Positions 45,928 to 53,872 of a DNA stretch of 64,000 nucleotides are shown here, in pieces; positions within the stretch are counted from its first letter, which is position 1, and each line of letters starts with the position of its first letter. Source of the stretch: Myxococcales bacterium (lineage in GTDB: Bacteria > Myxococcota_C > UBA6777); assembly GCA_020632975.1 (NCBI GenBank), contig JACKEL010000005.1:248001-312000 (forward strand). Reading direction: 5' to 3'. The position numbers and the translations under genes are program-made. Below the pieces are notes generated by a model that was given only the letters and a program-made list of their open reading frames with translations, searched no databases and was not told the origin of the DNA.

Positions 45928-46204
45928 GAAAGATGCAACTTACGGTCAATAACCCCCGCCTGAAGGCGGAGGCTTGTTTGGGCAAGCCTGATTGACCCGC
46001 CCCCTTTCTTTGGAAAGGAGCCGTTAGGAGAGAATCCATAGGCACCGTCGAATGCTTCTCCAGTTCGACGCTCTGCGGGATGTTGTTAAATAGTTTTAGG
46101 GTAAAGACAGTGCACCATCCAAAACCTCTCCATAACAAGGGCTAGGAGAACTTTACCCCAAGCCAACTTGGGAGAATCCCTTCACTGGGAAAGGTAACTC
46201 ATTC
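45928..46204 (+). ncRNA. Predicted omega-RNA (HEARO RNA) of IscB
   Basis: The 260 bases before iscB fold well by eye. P1 is GGTCAAT/ATTGACC (45944-45950 with 45991-45997) and encloses two hairpins: CCGCC/GGCGG (45956-45969) and AGGCTTG/CAAGCCT (45970-45989). Then come CCTTTC/GAAAGG (46003-46018), CGTCGAA/TTCGACG (46046-46070), a long-range pair GGGTAAAG/CTTTACCC (46099-46106 with 46151-46158) and CCCAAG/CTTGGG (46157-46172). In known IscB loci the omega-RNA lies just upstream of the gene, with the guide at its 5' end. By analogy the guide would be GAAAGATGCAACTTAC (45928-45943). The guide boundary is inference; the helices are seen in the sequence. Confidence 0.8.
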
Positions 46205-47530
46205 GTGTCACAAAACAGAGTCTTCATACTCGACCACAACAAACAACCCCTGATGCCTTGCCGTCCTGCAAGAGCAAGACAACTACTCAAACAACGCAAA
46301 GCCGCCGTATGGCGGAGGTTTCCCTTTACCCTGATTCTTCTACAACCCACGACTTCGCACAAACAACCTTTGCGCCTCAAAGTCGATCCTGGCAGTCGCA
46401 CCACAGGTATCGCCATCGTCGCGACCTACAATCGCGGACAAGTCTGTGTTTTTGCCGCTGAACTTCAACATCGTGGGCTTCGAGTCAAAGAAGCCTTGCA
46501 AAAACGCCGAGGCGTCCGACGTTCGAGGAGGAGCCGCCACACACGCTACCGAAAACCTCGCTTTCAAAACCGCACAAGAAAGAAAGGTTGGTTGGCTCCC
46601 AGCCTCGAAAGCCGTGTGCAAAATGTGTTGCAGTGGGCGAAACGCCTTCAAAGATGGACCCCGTTGACAGATTGGTCTGTAGAGTCCGTGCGTTTTGATA
46701 CGCAACGCCTAGAGAATCCAGAGATTGCAGGCATCGAATACCAACAAGGCACGCTGTTTGGGTACGAAGCCCGTGAGTACCTGCTCGAAAAATGGGGCCG
46801 AAAGTGTTTTTACTGCGAGGTGGAAGGTGTACCTTTGCAAATGGAACACATCACTCCGCGCTCAAAAGGCGGAACAGATCGCATCAGCAACCTGACCTTG
46901 GCTTGTGCGAAGTGCAACCAAAAGAAAGACAACCAAGACGTGAAGGACTTTCTTGCCGAACAGCCCGAGAAATACAAGGCATTGTTGGCGAAAGCCAAGG
47001 CTCCCTTGAAAGATGTGGCTGCGGTCAACAGCACACGGCTTGCTTTGCTGGAGAAACGAAAAGACTTTGAACTCCCTATCGAAGTGGGAAGCGGTGGTCA
47101 AACCAAATGGAACCGTGCACGACAAGGTTACGCCAAAACACATTGGTTGGATGCGGTATGCGTAGGCAAATCAGGCGAAGAAGTGTGGGTCTCTCCTCAA
47201 CAAGAAGTGTTGGAGATCCGTGCAATGGGACGTGGAAGTCGGCAGATGTGCAAGATGGACAGGTTTGGCTTTCCACGAACAAAGCCGAAAGTACGGTCAA
47301 AGCAGGTGTTTGGTTTTCAGACGGGAGACATGGTAGAGGCCGTGGTAACGCGTGGAAAGAAGGCAGGACGCTATGTAGGAAGAGTGGCGGTCAGAAGTAC
47401 AGGAAGTTTTAACATCAAGACAAGCGAAGACACCACCCAAGGGATCTCACACAAACATTGCCGTATCCTTCAAAAAACCGATGGATACGCTTATCACCAA
47501 AGAAAGGACGGCGCTTCCTCCCCCGCCTAA
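46205..47530 (+). CDS. iscB: IscB RNA-guided DNA nuclease
   Basis: 441 residues from GTG 46205; GGGAAAGG lies about 12 bases upstream, inside the omega-RNA end. The PLMP motif is at residues 15-18. RuvC-I is LKVDPGSRTTGIA with D61. An Arg-rich bridge helix spans about 99-120 (RRGVRRSRRSRHTRYRK). RuvC-II has E160 (WSVESVRFD). The HNH insert has C201/C204, E214-H215, N229 and C234/C237. RuvC-III is KTHWLDA with H313 and D316. A C-terminal domain (GFQTGDMVEAVVTRGKKAG read to residue 400) would contact the TAM. All catalytic residues are present, so a functional nuclease is expected. IscB is the ancestor of Cas9. The 3' end lies 29 bases before recJ. Confidence 0.93.
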   Translation: MSQNRVFILDHNKQPLMPCRPARARQLLKQRKAAVWRRFPFTLILLQPTTSHKQPLRLKVDPGSRTTGIAIVATYNRGQVCVFAAELQHRGLRVKEALQKRRGVRRSRRSRHTRYRKPRFQNRTRKKGWLAPSLESRVQNVLQWAKRLQRWTPLTDWSVESVRFDTQRLENPEIAGIEYQQGTLFGYEAREYLLEKWGRKCFYCEVEGVPLQMEHITPRSKGGTDRISNLTLACAKCNQKKDNQDVKDFLAEQPEKYKALLAKAKAPLKDVAAVNSTRLALLEKRKDFELPIEVGSGGQTKWNRARQGYAKTHWLDAVCVGKSGEEVWVSPQQEVLEIRAMGRGSRQMCKMDRFGFPRTKPKVRSKQVFGFQTGDMVEAVVTRGKKAGRYVGRVAVRSTGSFNIKTSEDTTQGISHKHCRILQKTDGYAYHQRKDGASSPA

Positions 47531-47539
47531 AGGCAGGGG
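47520..47539 (+). repeat. Right-end hairpin of the IscB element
   Basis: CCCCGCC (47521-47527) pairs with GGC-A-GGGG (47532-47539) around a TAAA loop, with one bulged A. It overlaps the iscB stop codon (47528-47530) and copies the left-end palindrome core. It probably marks the right end of the element. Confidence 0.7.
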
Positions 47540-47559
47540 TTTCCACGCCGAAAAATCAG

Positions 47560-49287
47560 ATGAATGCGACGATTTGGCGCGAGCGTTGCGCAGTCGATCT
47601 CCAAACCTGTCAGCAACTTCAACAAGCGCTGAATCTTCCCCCCATGATCGCAAAGCTCCTTGTGATGCGCGATATCCAAGAGCCCGAAGAAGCCAAGCGC
47701 TTCCTCTCCCCCTCTTGGGATCACATGCCGCGTCCTGAATCGATGATGGGTCTCGAAAAAGCTTGTCACCGTATCACCCAAGCCCTCGAAAACAACGAGA
47801 GGATCTTGATCTTCGGTGACTACGATGTGGACGGCGTCACTTCCACCACCACACTTTTTCTATTTCTGCGCGATCTTGGCGTACCAGCCGACAAGTTGCA
47901 CTTTTTTATTCCACACCGCGTCACGCACGGTTACGGCCTGCAAAAAGCCTGTTTCCCCGAGATCACCGCGCTTGAATGTAGCTTGATGATCACTGTTGAC
48001 TGTGGGATCTCAAGCAGCGAAGAGGTCGCAGAACTCCGCAAGATGGGGATGGATGTCATCATCATCGATCACCACCAAGCCCCACCCGAACTTCCCGATG
48101 CCAACGCGATCTTGAACCCACACCAACCTGGATGCCCCTACCCAGAAAAGATCCTCGCAGCGGTGGGTGTAACCTTCAACCTGATGGTGGGTTTGCGAGC
48201 TCACCTTCGAGAAAAAGATTACTACCAAAAACATCGTGTCCCCGAACCCAAGCTCAATCGTTATCTCGATCTCGTGGCACTTGGGACCGTAGCAGACTTA
48301 GTTCCGCTACGTGGCGTCAATCGTTTGTTGGTCCAAAAAGGTCTTCAACAAATGCAACGCACGGAGTGGTTGGGCCTTCGCGCTTTGATGGAAGTCGCAA
48401 GTGTCCAGCCCAGCAAGCTCGATGCTTACAGCCTAGGTTTTAAGTTGGGACCGAGGATCAACGCAGCAGGCCGTATGAGCGATGCAAGCGCAGGTGTCGA
48501 ACTGCTCACCTCAAAGAACTTCCACCACGCACGTTCGCTTGCTGAAGTCCTCAACCGCGAAAACCAAGATCGCCAACAAACCGAAAAAGACATCCACAAC
48601 CAAGCCAAACAGATGCTCGAAAACTCGCCCGATCTGCTCTCCGATTACGCGATCGTTTTGGGCAACGAACAGTGGCACCCTGGTGTCATCGGGATCGTCG
48701 CTTCTCGTTTGATGGATGCCTACCATCGACCTGTCATCGTGATCGCCCTCAATGGCGACGAAGGCAAAGGCTCTGCGCGAAGCATCCCTGGCTTTCATCT
48801 CTACCAAGCCCTCAAACAGTGCGAACATCTCTTGGTGAAGTGTGGCGGACACGCCGCAGCAGCGGGGCTTACCATCAAGACAGAACAGCTTGGGCCTTTC
48901 CGCGAAGCTTTCACGGAGTTGGCCCGCGCTTCCCTTACCCCCGAAGATCTCAAGCCCCATCTCAGCTACGATGTAGAGATGGACCCTGGCGCCATCACAG
49001 AAGAGATGTTGCAGGTCCTCGATCGCCTTGAGCCCCATGGCATGGGCAATCCCGCACCTGTGTTTGTGGCGCGTGACCTCGCGGTCCTCGACAAACGCAT
49101 CCTCAAACAACAACACCTCAAACTCAAAGTCCAAGGCCAAAAACAAGCGCGCGAAGGGATCGCTTTCTTTCGTAGTGAGCAGATGCCTCGAACCGATCGC
49201 ATCGCCTTGGCCTACAAACCCCAAATCAACGAGTTCAATGGCAGACGCTCGATCGAACTCATGATCCGACAGATCCAAGAGATCTGA
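47560..49287 (+). CDS. recJ: Single-stranded-DNA-specific exonuclease RecJ
   Basis: 575 residues from ATG 47560, which gives the normal N-terminus (LNLPPMIAKLLVMRDIQEPEEAKRFLSP read in parts). The DHH core has DYDVDG (87-92), VDCG with D148 and DHH (170-172). The DHHA1 region carries GGHAAAAGL, and the C-terminal OB-like part follows. It degrades single-stranded DNA 5'-3' in recombination and mismatch repair. No ribosome site lies in the normal window before the ATG: the nearest AGGGG is about 20 bases away, inside the IscB right-end hairpin. This suggests the IscB element replaced the native leader. The gene probably once formed one operon with secD-secF. Confidence 0.95.
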   Translation: MNATIWRERCAVDLQTCQQLQQALNLPPMIAKLLVMRDIQEPEEAKRFLSPSWDHMPRPESMMGLEKACHRITQALENNERILIFGDYDVDGVTSTTTLFLFLRDLGVPADKLHFFIPHRVTHGYGLQKACFPEITALECSLMITVDCGISSSEEVAELRKMGMDVIIIDHHQAPPELPDANAILNPHQPGCPYPEKILAAVGVTFNLMVGLRAHLREKDYYQKHRVPEPKLNRYLDLVALGTVADLVPLRGVNRLLVQKGLQQMQRTEWLGLRALMEVASVQPSKLDAYSLGFKLGPRINAAGRMSDASAGVELLTSKNFHHARSLAEVLNRENQDRQQTEKDIHNQAKQMLENSPDLLSDYAIVLGNEQWHPGVIGIVASRLMDAYHRPVIVIALNGDEGKGSARSIPGFHLYQALKQCEHLLVKCGGHAAAAGLTIKTEQLGPFREAFTELARASLTPEDLKPHLSYDVEMDPGAITEEMLQVLDRLEPHGMGNPAPVFVARDLAVLDKRILKQQHLKLKVQGQKQAREGIAFFRSEQMPRTDRIALAYKPQINEFNGRRSIELMIRQIQEI

Positions 49288-49388
49288 CCCCGCACATCTC
49301 CTTCTTTTGTACCTTCCTAGATCTCCAAGCCCGCTCCCTCCGCCCCTTCTCTGCGCAGCCTCAACCCAACACAACAAGATTCGGTGGC

Positions 49389-49418
49389 TTGACGCAAAGA
49401 CGATGCCTTGTCTACACT
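49389..49418 (+). promoter_or_regulatory. Sigma70-type promoter for the 49463 operon
   Basis: TTGACG (49389-49394) and TACACT (49413-49418) have 18 bases between them. The start codon of the next gene is about 45 bases further on. Confidence 0.65.
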
Positions 49419-49462
49419 CCCAACGTGAAGCGACGCAAACCCACAACAAAAAGGAGTTTTGA

Positions 49463-50155
49463 ATGTTTCGACGGATTGGGCTCTTTGTCTTGTTTGCTCT
49501 GTTCTGTTTGGCTCTCCCCCCAAAAGCTGAAGCGCGAAGGGTCTTCCTGAACAACGTACCCATCAACTCAGTGCGCAACCAGACCTTCAGCAATGTCACT
49601 GTAAAGATCGATGCGATGGGCAATGTCTACATCACTGGCAAACAATACCGCGTAAAGATCCAAGGCCCCACCGCAAACAACACACCCCCCGCCAACACGG
49701 GAACCAACAACACAGGAACCAACAACGCTGGAAACACGGGAAACACGGGAAACACGGCAGCTCCAACGGTTGGAAAAGTCATGGTCCCCGCACGTAGCGA
49801 AGTCGGTCCCGCACCTTCGGACAAATACGTCCTCTTGATCCAACGTTCCCAAGCGCGTGCAAGCGGCTACAAGATCCATCTCAACGTCAATGGCCGACTT
49901 GCCCGTAAGATCTCCCTTAACGTCGAACAAGACGTGGTGGATATCACGCCCTTCCTGAAAAAAGGTTCCAACAAGATCGTTGTGGAAGCTTTCAAGGTGA
50001 CCACCAAGGCCAACGGAAGTCTCAGCCTCAAGATGTACCCCGGCCATATCGAAGGCGGGCAAGTCAAGATCAAAGACGACATGAAACTTGACTACGCAAG
50101 AAAAAGCGCAGAAATGGACAACTTCCGCCACATCTATACAATCTACCTCAAGTAA
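49463..50155 (+). CDS. Secreted protein with Asn/Thr/Gly repeat linker
   Basis: 230 residues, AAGGAG just upstream, signal peptide ending AEA|RRVFLN. The mature protein has a short beta-rich N-part (VFLNNVPINSVRNQTFSNV), a low-complexity NTGTNNTGTNNAG linker (about residues 78-97) and a C-terminal beta-sandwich-like domain (KYVLLIQRSQARASGYKIHL, then VDITPFLKKGSNKIVVEAF). No named family is recognised. First gene of a likely operon with the TPR lipoprotein (33 bases away) and recO. Confidence 0.65.
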   Translation: MFRRIGLFVLFALFCLALPPKAEARRVFLNNVPINSVRNQTFSNVTVKIDAMGNVYITGKQYRVKIQGPTANNTPPANTGTNNTGTNNAGNTGNTGNTAAPTVGKVMVPARSEVGPAPSDKYVLLIQRSQARASGYKIHLNVNGRLARKISLNVEQDVVDITPFLKKGSNKIVVEAFKVTTKANGSLSLKMYPGHIEGGQVKIKDDMKLDYARKSAEMDNFRHIYTIYLK

Positions 50156-50188
50156 TCGAGATGGAAGATGTTCTCAGGGGCCGACACC

Positions 50189-51016
50189 ATGTGTAATCAT
50201 GCAAGAAAACTTATTCGATATGGACAGATCCTCGTCTTCACCCTTGCTTTTGTGGGATGCGCAACGATCCCCACAAGCAAAGAAGCCAAACAAGCCCAGA
50301 ACCTTTGGGAACTGGGCGTCCGACAAGCCAACCGAGGCGAGTTTCGACAAGCGATGGTCATTCTAAAACGCGGCGAAAAACTCGACCCCAACAACTATTG
50401 GATCCAAGAAGCACTTGGGGTCACGCTTCTGCGGATGCGGCGCCCCAAACTCGCACGACAACACTTTGAACGCGCCCTTGAAATCCAAAATCAATCGCCA
50501 CGTGCTTGGAACAACCTAGGCACCGCTTACTCCGCACTTTCCATGTGGACCAAAGCGATCCAAGCCTACGAAAAAGCCCTTGAGAACGTCCTCTACCAAG
50601 ACCCCTGCAACGCAGAGATGAACCTTGGCTGGGCCTACCACATGAGCAACAACCCCAACAAGGCTGTTGAATATCTGATCAAAGCAACAAGTCATTGCCC
50701 TCGGATATGCCAAGGCCATCGGATGTTGGGACTGGTCTACCGCGCCCAAGGAAAACTCGTCAACGCCGAAGAAGCCCTCCGCGAAGTCGTCAAACTCTGC
50801 TCCAAGTTCCCCCCTGGTTACTATCGGCTCGCACAAATCCTCTCTGAACAAAAGAAATACAAAGAAGCGTTGCCCATCTTGCAAAAATGCCGCGACATCT
50901 CCCAAGACAAACAGCCCGCTGTACAGCGCGCTTGTAACAAACTTTCCGAACATATCCTGCGCCGCTCCACCGCGGCCACAAACACACCTTCCATGGTGAT
51001 CAAATCTTCTCCTTGA
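50189..51016 (+). CDS. TPR-repeat lipoprotein (PilF-like)
   Basis: 275 residues from ATG 50189 with AGGGG about 8 bases upstream (ATG 50168 is a weaker choice). Lipobox AFVGC gives Cys24. At least five TPR helix pairs follow (ANRGEFRQAMVILKRGEKLDP, AWNNLGTAYSALSMWTKAIQ, EMNLGWAYHMSNNPNKAVEYL), in the order seen in PilF/PilW, the pilotin that helps the PilQ secretin reach the outer membrane. No other pilus gene is in the window, so a pilotin role is only a family-level guess. Confidence 0.75.
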   Translation: MCNHARKLIRYGQILVFTLAFVGCATIPTSKEAKQAQNLWELGVRQANRGEFRQAMVILKRGEKLDPNNYWIQEALGVTLLRMRRPKLARQHFERALEIQNQSPRAWNNLGTAYSALSMWTKAIQAYEKALENVLYQDPCNAEMNLGWAYHMSNNPNKAVEYLIKATSHCPRICQGHRMLGLVYRAQGKLVNAEEALREVVKLCSKFPPGYYRLAQILSEQKKYKEALPILQKCRDISQDKQPAVQRACNKLSEHILRRSTAATNTPSMVIKSSP

Positions 51017-51084
51017 CCCCTTGACCTCCCCCTCCTCCTTACCAACTTTTCCACCCTCCACTCTTTCCCAACAAGGACCTATCC

Positions 51085-51828
51085 ATGCAAGAAGAACGTT
51101 GCGAAGGCATCCTTCTCCAAACGAGAGAAACGGGCGAAAGCGACCTGATCGTCACTTTTTGGACCGATCGTTTCGGACGTTTCGCGATGCGTGCCCCCAA
51201 AGCCCGCAAAAGTCAAAAGCGTTTTGGAGGCCAGCTCCAAAGCTTTGCTCGACTCCAACTCGCCTTCCAACGCGCCCGTGAACAAGGACGACTGCCCCAA
51301 CTTTTGCGAGCAGAAGCCGTCGAAGGAAGCGCCATCCTCCCCGAAGCTCTCGTCGCTTTCGCTGCGGCTTCTTTTACAGGAGAACTCCTCCTCCGCATGA
51401 CTGACGAAGAAGACGCGAACCCCAACATCTACGAACTTTATGCGCGCTTTCTTACTTTTTGCGCAGAGCAGCCTCTCACCCCCAAGGCCCTCGCTCGCTT
51501 TGAACTGCGGCTTCTCGAACTACTGGGACTTTTGCCCTCTTGGACGCGGTGCATGGAGTGCGGAACCCCTTTCGCTCCTGAAGAGTCCACGCGTTTCGAC
51601 CTCCTCCAGGGTGGCCTGATCTGCGGACAATGTCGCTCCTCGCGCGAAGCCCCCTTGATCCTCCCAGCGACACGTAGCGGACTCTACGCGCTCCAAACCA
51701 AGACCGCCCTCCCCGTCGAAACGGAGACTTGGCGAGATATCCTCAACCTGCTCGACCGTCGCCTCTGCCACGTCCTCGGCTACGAAACCCGAAGCCGCGC
51801 TTTCCTTGCAGAAGTCGCAGGTTTCTGA
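51085..51828 (+). CDS. recO: DNA repair protein RecO
   Basis: 247 residues (AAGGA 7 bases upstream), the usual length. The N-terminal OB fold has ERCEGILLQTRETGESD and VTFWTDRFGRFAMRAPKARK. The middle is helical, and a C4 zinc finger uses MECG (CMEC...) with CGQC (about residues 153-182). RecO works with RecR to load RecA onto single-stranded DNA. It joins RecJ 2 kb upstream in the same strand direction, a common repair neighbourhood. Confidence 0.93.
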   Translation: MQEERCEGILLQTRETGESDLIVTFWTDRFGRFAMRAPKARKSQKRFGGQLQSFARLQLAFQRAREQGRLPQLLRAEAVEGSAILPEALVAFAAASFTGELLLRMTDEEDANPNIYELYARFLTFCAEQPLTPKALARFELRLLELLGLLPSWTRCMECGTPFAPEESTRFDLLQGGLICGQCRSSREAPLILPATRSGLYALQTKTALPVETETWRDILNLLDRRLCHVLGYETRSRAFLAEVAGF

Positions 51829-51956
51829 TCCCGCAAACCAAGGGCTTTCCCTTCTCGTACAAAGACATTTCGCACGATCTGTTGCTTTTTTTGTTTCTAT
51901 CGCGCAAGATATCCTTTGTTTTTTGTAAGGATGTATGTGTTGTTTGGAGGATAGCG

Positions 51957-53357
51957 ATGCAAAGATTTTCAAAGGAAAACGGACGATTGAGCACACAGCC
52001 CAAACGCAACCGTTGGTTTTTCCGTGGCATCGCGCTCTTGATGCTGTGGGGGATAAGCTTTGTGGGGGGATGTACTGACCCCAAAAAGCCCTCTGTCTGC
52101 GGAGATTGCGCTGAAGATGAACGCTGCGACACGCGCACCAAAAAGTGTATCCCCCTGCTTTGTTCGCCCTGTCAGCAAAGCGTCGAGTGCAACAACAATG
52201 AGTTTTGCAACGACAAAGGTTGCTGCCAACAGTACGAAGAAGGCCAGCGCCCCGAACCCATCGTCCCCGAAAAACAAGAGATCAGTATCGAACCCATCAG
52301 CGAGCCCTCTTCAGAAGGCAACATCGAGCTGCTGCCTGATGGTGTGCAACCTGAAGACGCAGGCGAAAACATCCCTGAGCCCATCAGCGAACCCACTTGC
52401 GCCAACCCACCTTGCGTTTGTCCTGCGACGCCCTGCCCCGCAGACAAGTGCTGCAATAGCCAAGGTGCTTGCGTAGAATGTGGAAACCGTCTTCCTTGCC
52501 AAGCTTGCCAAGATGACGCTGAGTGTGGACAAGGCAACCGCTGTTTCCCTGTGGGCGGCAAGTCACTCTGTGTCCTCGGATGCCCCGACGATATGTGCCC
52601 ACAAAACTTCCAGTGCCTCGATCTTGGCGCAGGATCGGGCAAACTCTGTATCCCCAATGGCGAATGTACCGCACAGCCCCTTTGTACGGGCGTGACCTGT
52701 AGTGGGACGGACAAATGCTGCGAAGATACAGGACGTTGTCAGCCCTGCTGCGAAAGTGCGGACTGCGCGGTGGGTAGCATCTGCAAAAAGCAAGGGAACA
52801 AAAACATCTGCGAAACAACCCCCAACGGTTGTCCCCAAGCTTGCGCAAACAACGAAGTCTGCGATCAACAAAAACGTCAGTGTGTGGAAGACTGTCGAAG
52901 CGCTGGGTGCAAAAACCCCAACGAACAATGCGACGGCATCACGGGCCTTTGCAACCGCAAAGACTGCCGCTCCAACTTTAACTGCACCGCACCTGACACC
53001 TGTAACCCCAGCACAGGTAACTGCGATCCACCTCCGCCCGACTGTCGCCAAGCAGGTTCGACGCCTTGCGCTGCACCAAGCTGTTGTAACCAAACCAACG
53101 GAAAATGCGAAACAGGATGTCAGGCTTGTGGTTGTCCAACCGGACAAACCTGCGATGCCGTCACGAAAGCCTGTAAAGTCGCTGTCTGCAAACGGCCCAA
53201 CTCATGTTCTTCTTCGTCCCAATGTTGCGGCTCATCTTGCGTAAGTACAGGAGTCTTGGGCCTTGGCACCAAGCGTTGTCGTTGTACAAGCAACTCACAG
53301 TGCCAAAGTGGAAACTGCGAGCTCGACTTCTTCAGCCTTGAAGACGTCTGCAAATAA
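51957..53357 (+). CDS. Large Cys-rich lipoprotein
   Basis: 466 residues from ATG 51957 (GGAGG 7 bases upstream). Lipobox FVGGC gives Cys39. Nearly all of the mature chain consists of Cys-rich modules of the form CxxDxxCxxGxxC (EDERCDTRTKKCIPLLC, DAECGQGNRCFPVGGKSLC, SADCAVGSICKKQG, SNFNCTAPDTCNPSTGNC), many short and probably disulfide-bonded. A Glu/Pro-rich spacer (about residues 95-140) follows the first modules. Such proteins are common in Myxococcota and related groups and are of unknown function; display on the cell surface is inferred. Confidence 0.75.
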   Translation: MQRFSKENGRLSTQPKRNRWFFRGIALLMLWGISFVGGCTDPKKPSVCGDCAEDERCDTRTKKCIPLLCSPCQQSVECNNNEFCNDKGCCQQYEEGQRPEPIVPEKQEISIEPISEPSSEGNIELLPDGVQPEDAGENIPEPISEPTCANPPCVCPATPCPADKCCNSQGACVECGNRLPCQACQDDAECGQGNRCFPVGGKSLCVLGCPDDMCPQNFQCLDLGAGSGKLCIPNGECTAQPLCTGVTCSGTDKCCEDTGRCQPCCESADCAVGSICKKQGNKNICETTPNGCPQACANNEVCDQQKRQCVEDCRSAGCKNPNEQCDGITGLCNRKDCRSNFNCTAPDTCNPSTGNCDPPPPDCRQAGSTPCAAPSCCNQTNGKCETGCQACGCPTGQTCDAVTKACKVAVCKRPNSCSSSSQCCGSSCVSTGVLGLGTKRCRCTSNSQCQSGNCELDFFSLEDVCK

Positions 53358-53376
53358 CCCAACTCTCCCCAGCACC

Positions 53377-53754
53377 TCACCACGTCCGCCCGACCAAGAT
53401 CCCAAATGCCACAAGGATCACCCCTGTCACATTCTGCAAGACCAAGTTGCCCAACGCCCACAACAAATGTTCGTTGCGCATCAATAAGAGATTATCGAGG
53501 GCAAAGCTGGAAAAAGTCGTAAGCGATCCAAAGCAGCCCACCATCAAGAACAACTTTGTGCGATCACCCAAGACACCGCGTTCTTGCACCAACGCAAAAA
53601 ACAGCCCCATCAAAAAGCATCCCACCATGTTGACCACCAACGTTCCCCACGGAAAACGCGGCCCCAACAGATGTTGCATCCCTAGCCCTGTCACGTAGCG
53701 CAACGAAGCCCCCAACATCGCTCCACCCATCACCCAAACCAGCGCTGACCACAT
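53377..53754 (-). CDS. crcB: Fluoride ion channel CrcB (Fluc)
   Basis: 125 residues from ATG 53754 (GAGGAG 5 bases upstream), the usual size. Four membrane helices carry the family marks GGAMLGASLRY (helix 1), GTLVVNMVGCFLMG (helix 2, with the key Asn) and GCFGSLTTFSSFA (helix 3 with the TTFS break). Dual-topology dimers export fluoride from the cytoplasm. No fluoride riboswitch is visible in front of it. Divergent from the deoxynucleoside kinase gene. Confidence 0.93.
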   Translation of the reverse strand: MWSALVWVMGGAMLGASLRYVTGLGMQHLLGPRFPWGTLVVNMVGCFLMGLFFALVQERGVLGDRTKLFLMVGCFGSLTTFSSFALDNLLLMRNEHLLWALGNLVLQNVTGVILVAFGILVGRTW

Positions 53755-53872
53755 CTTCGCTCCTCTCTTTGTACTGCGGCTCATCTAAGACGACGCGGCA
53801 TCCTAGACGAGACGATAGAAACGCGCTATATCCCACCACACAAAAACGACCAACCCAAAAGGAGCTTTCAAC

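Larger units (their letters stand above)
45944..47539 (+). mobile_element. IscB element (omega-RNA plus IscB nuclease, no transposase) between secF and recJ
   Basis: The unit runs from the first helix of the predicted omega-RNA to the hairpin after iscB. The core CCCCCGCCTRAAGGC occurs at both ends (45953-45967 and 47520-47534, 14 of 15 bases the same), each able to fold as a short palindrome, as expected for left and right subterminal hairpins of an IS200/IS605-type element. TTAC, the target used by IS608, lies directly before the left helix, but this may be chance. No tnpA is present, so movement would need a transposase acting from elsewhere. Exact ends are uncertain by about 20 bases on each side. 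Confidence 0.75.

Noticed and set aside
46446..46667. Short open frames within iscB
   Set aside because: Other-frame shadows of the IscB gene without start signals.
53755..53872. Fluoride riboswitch in front of crcB
   Set aside because: The conserved riboswitch pattern is not seen; the space is only about 120 bases and is shared with a divergent gene.
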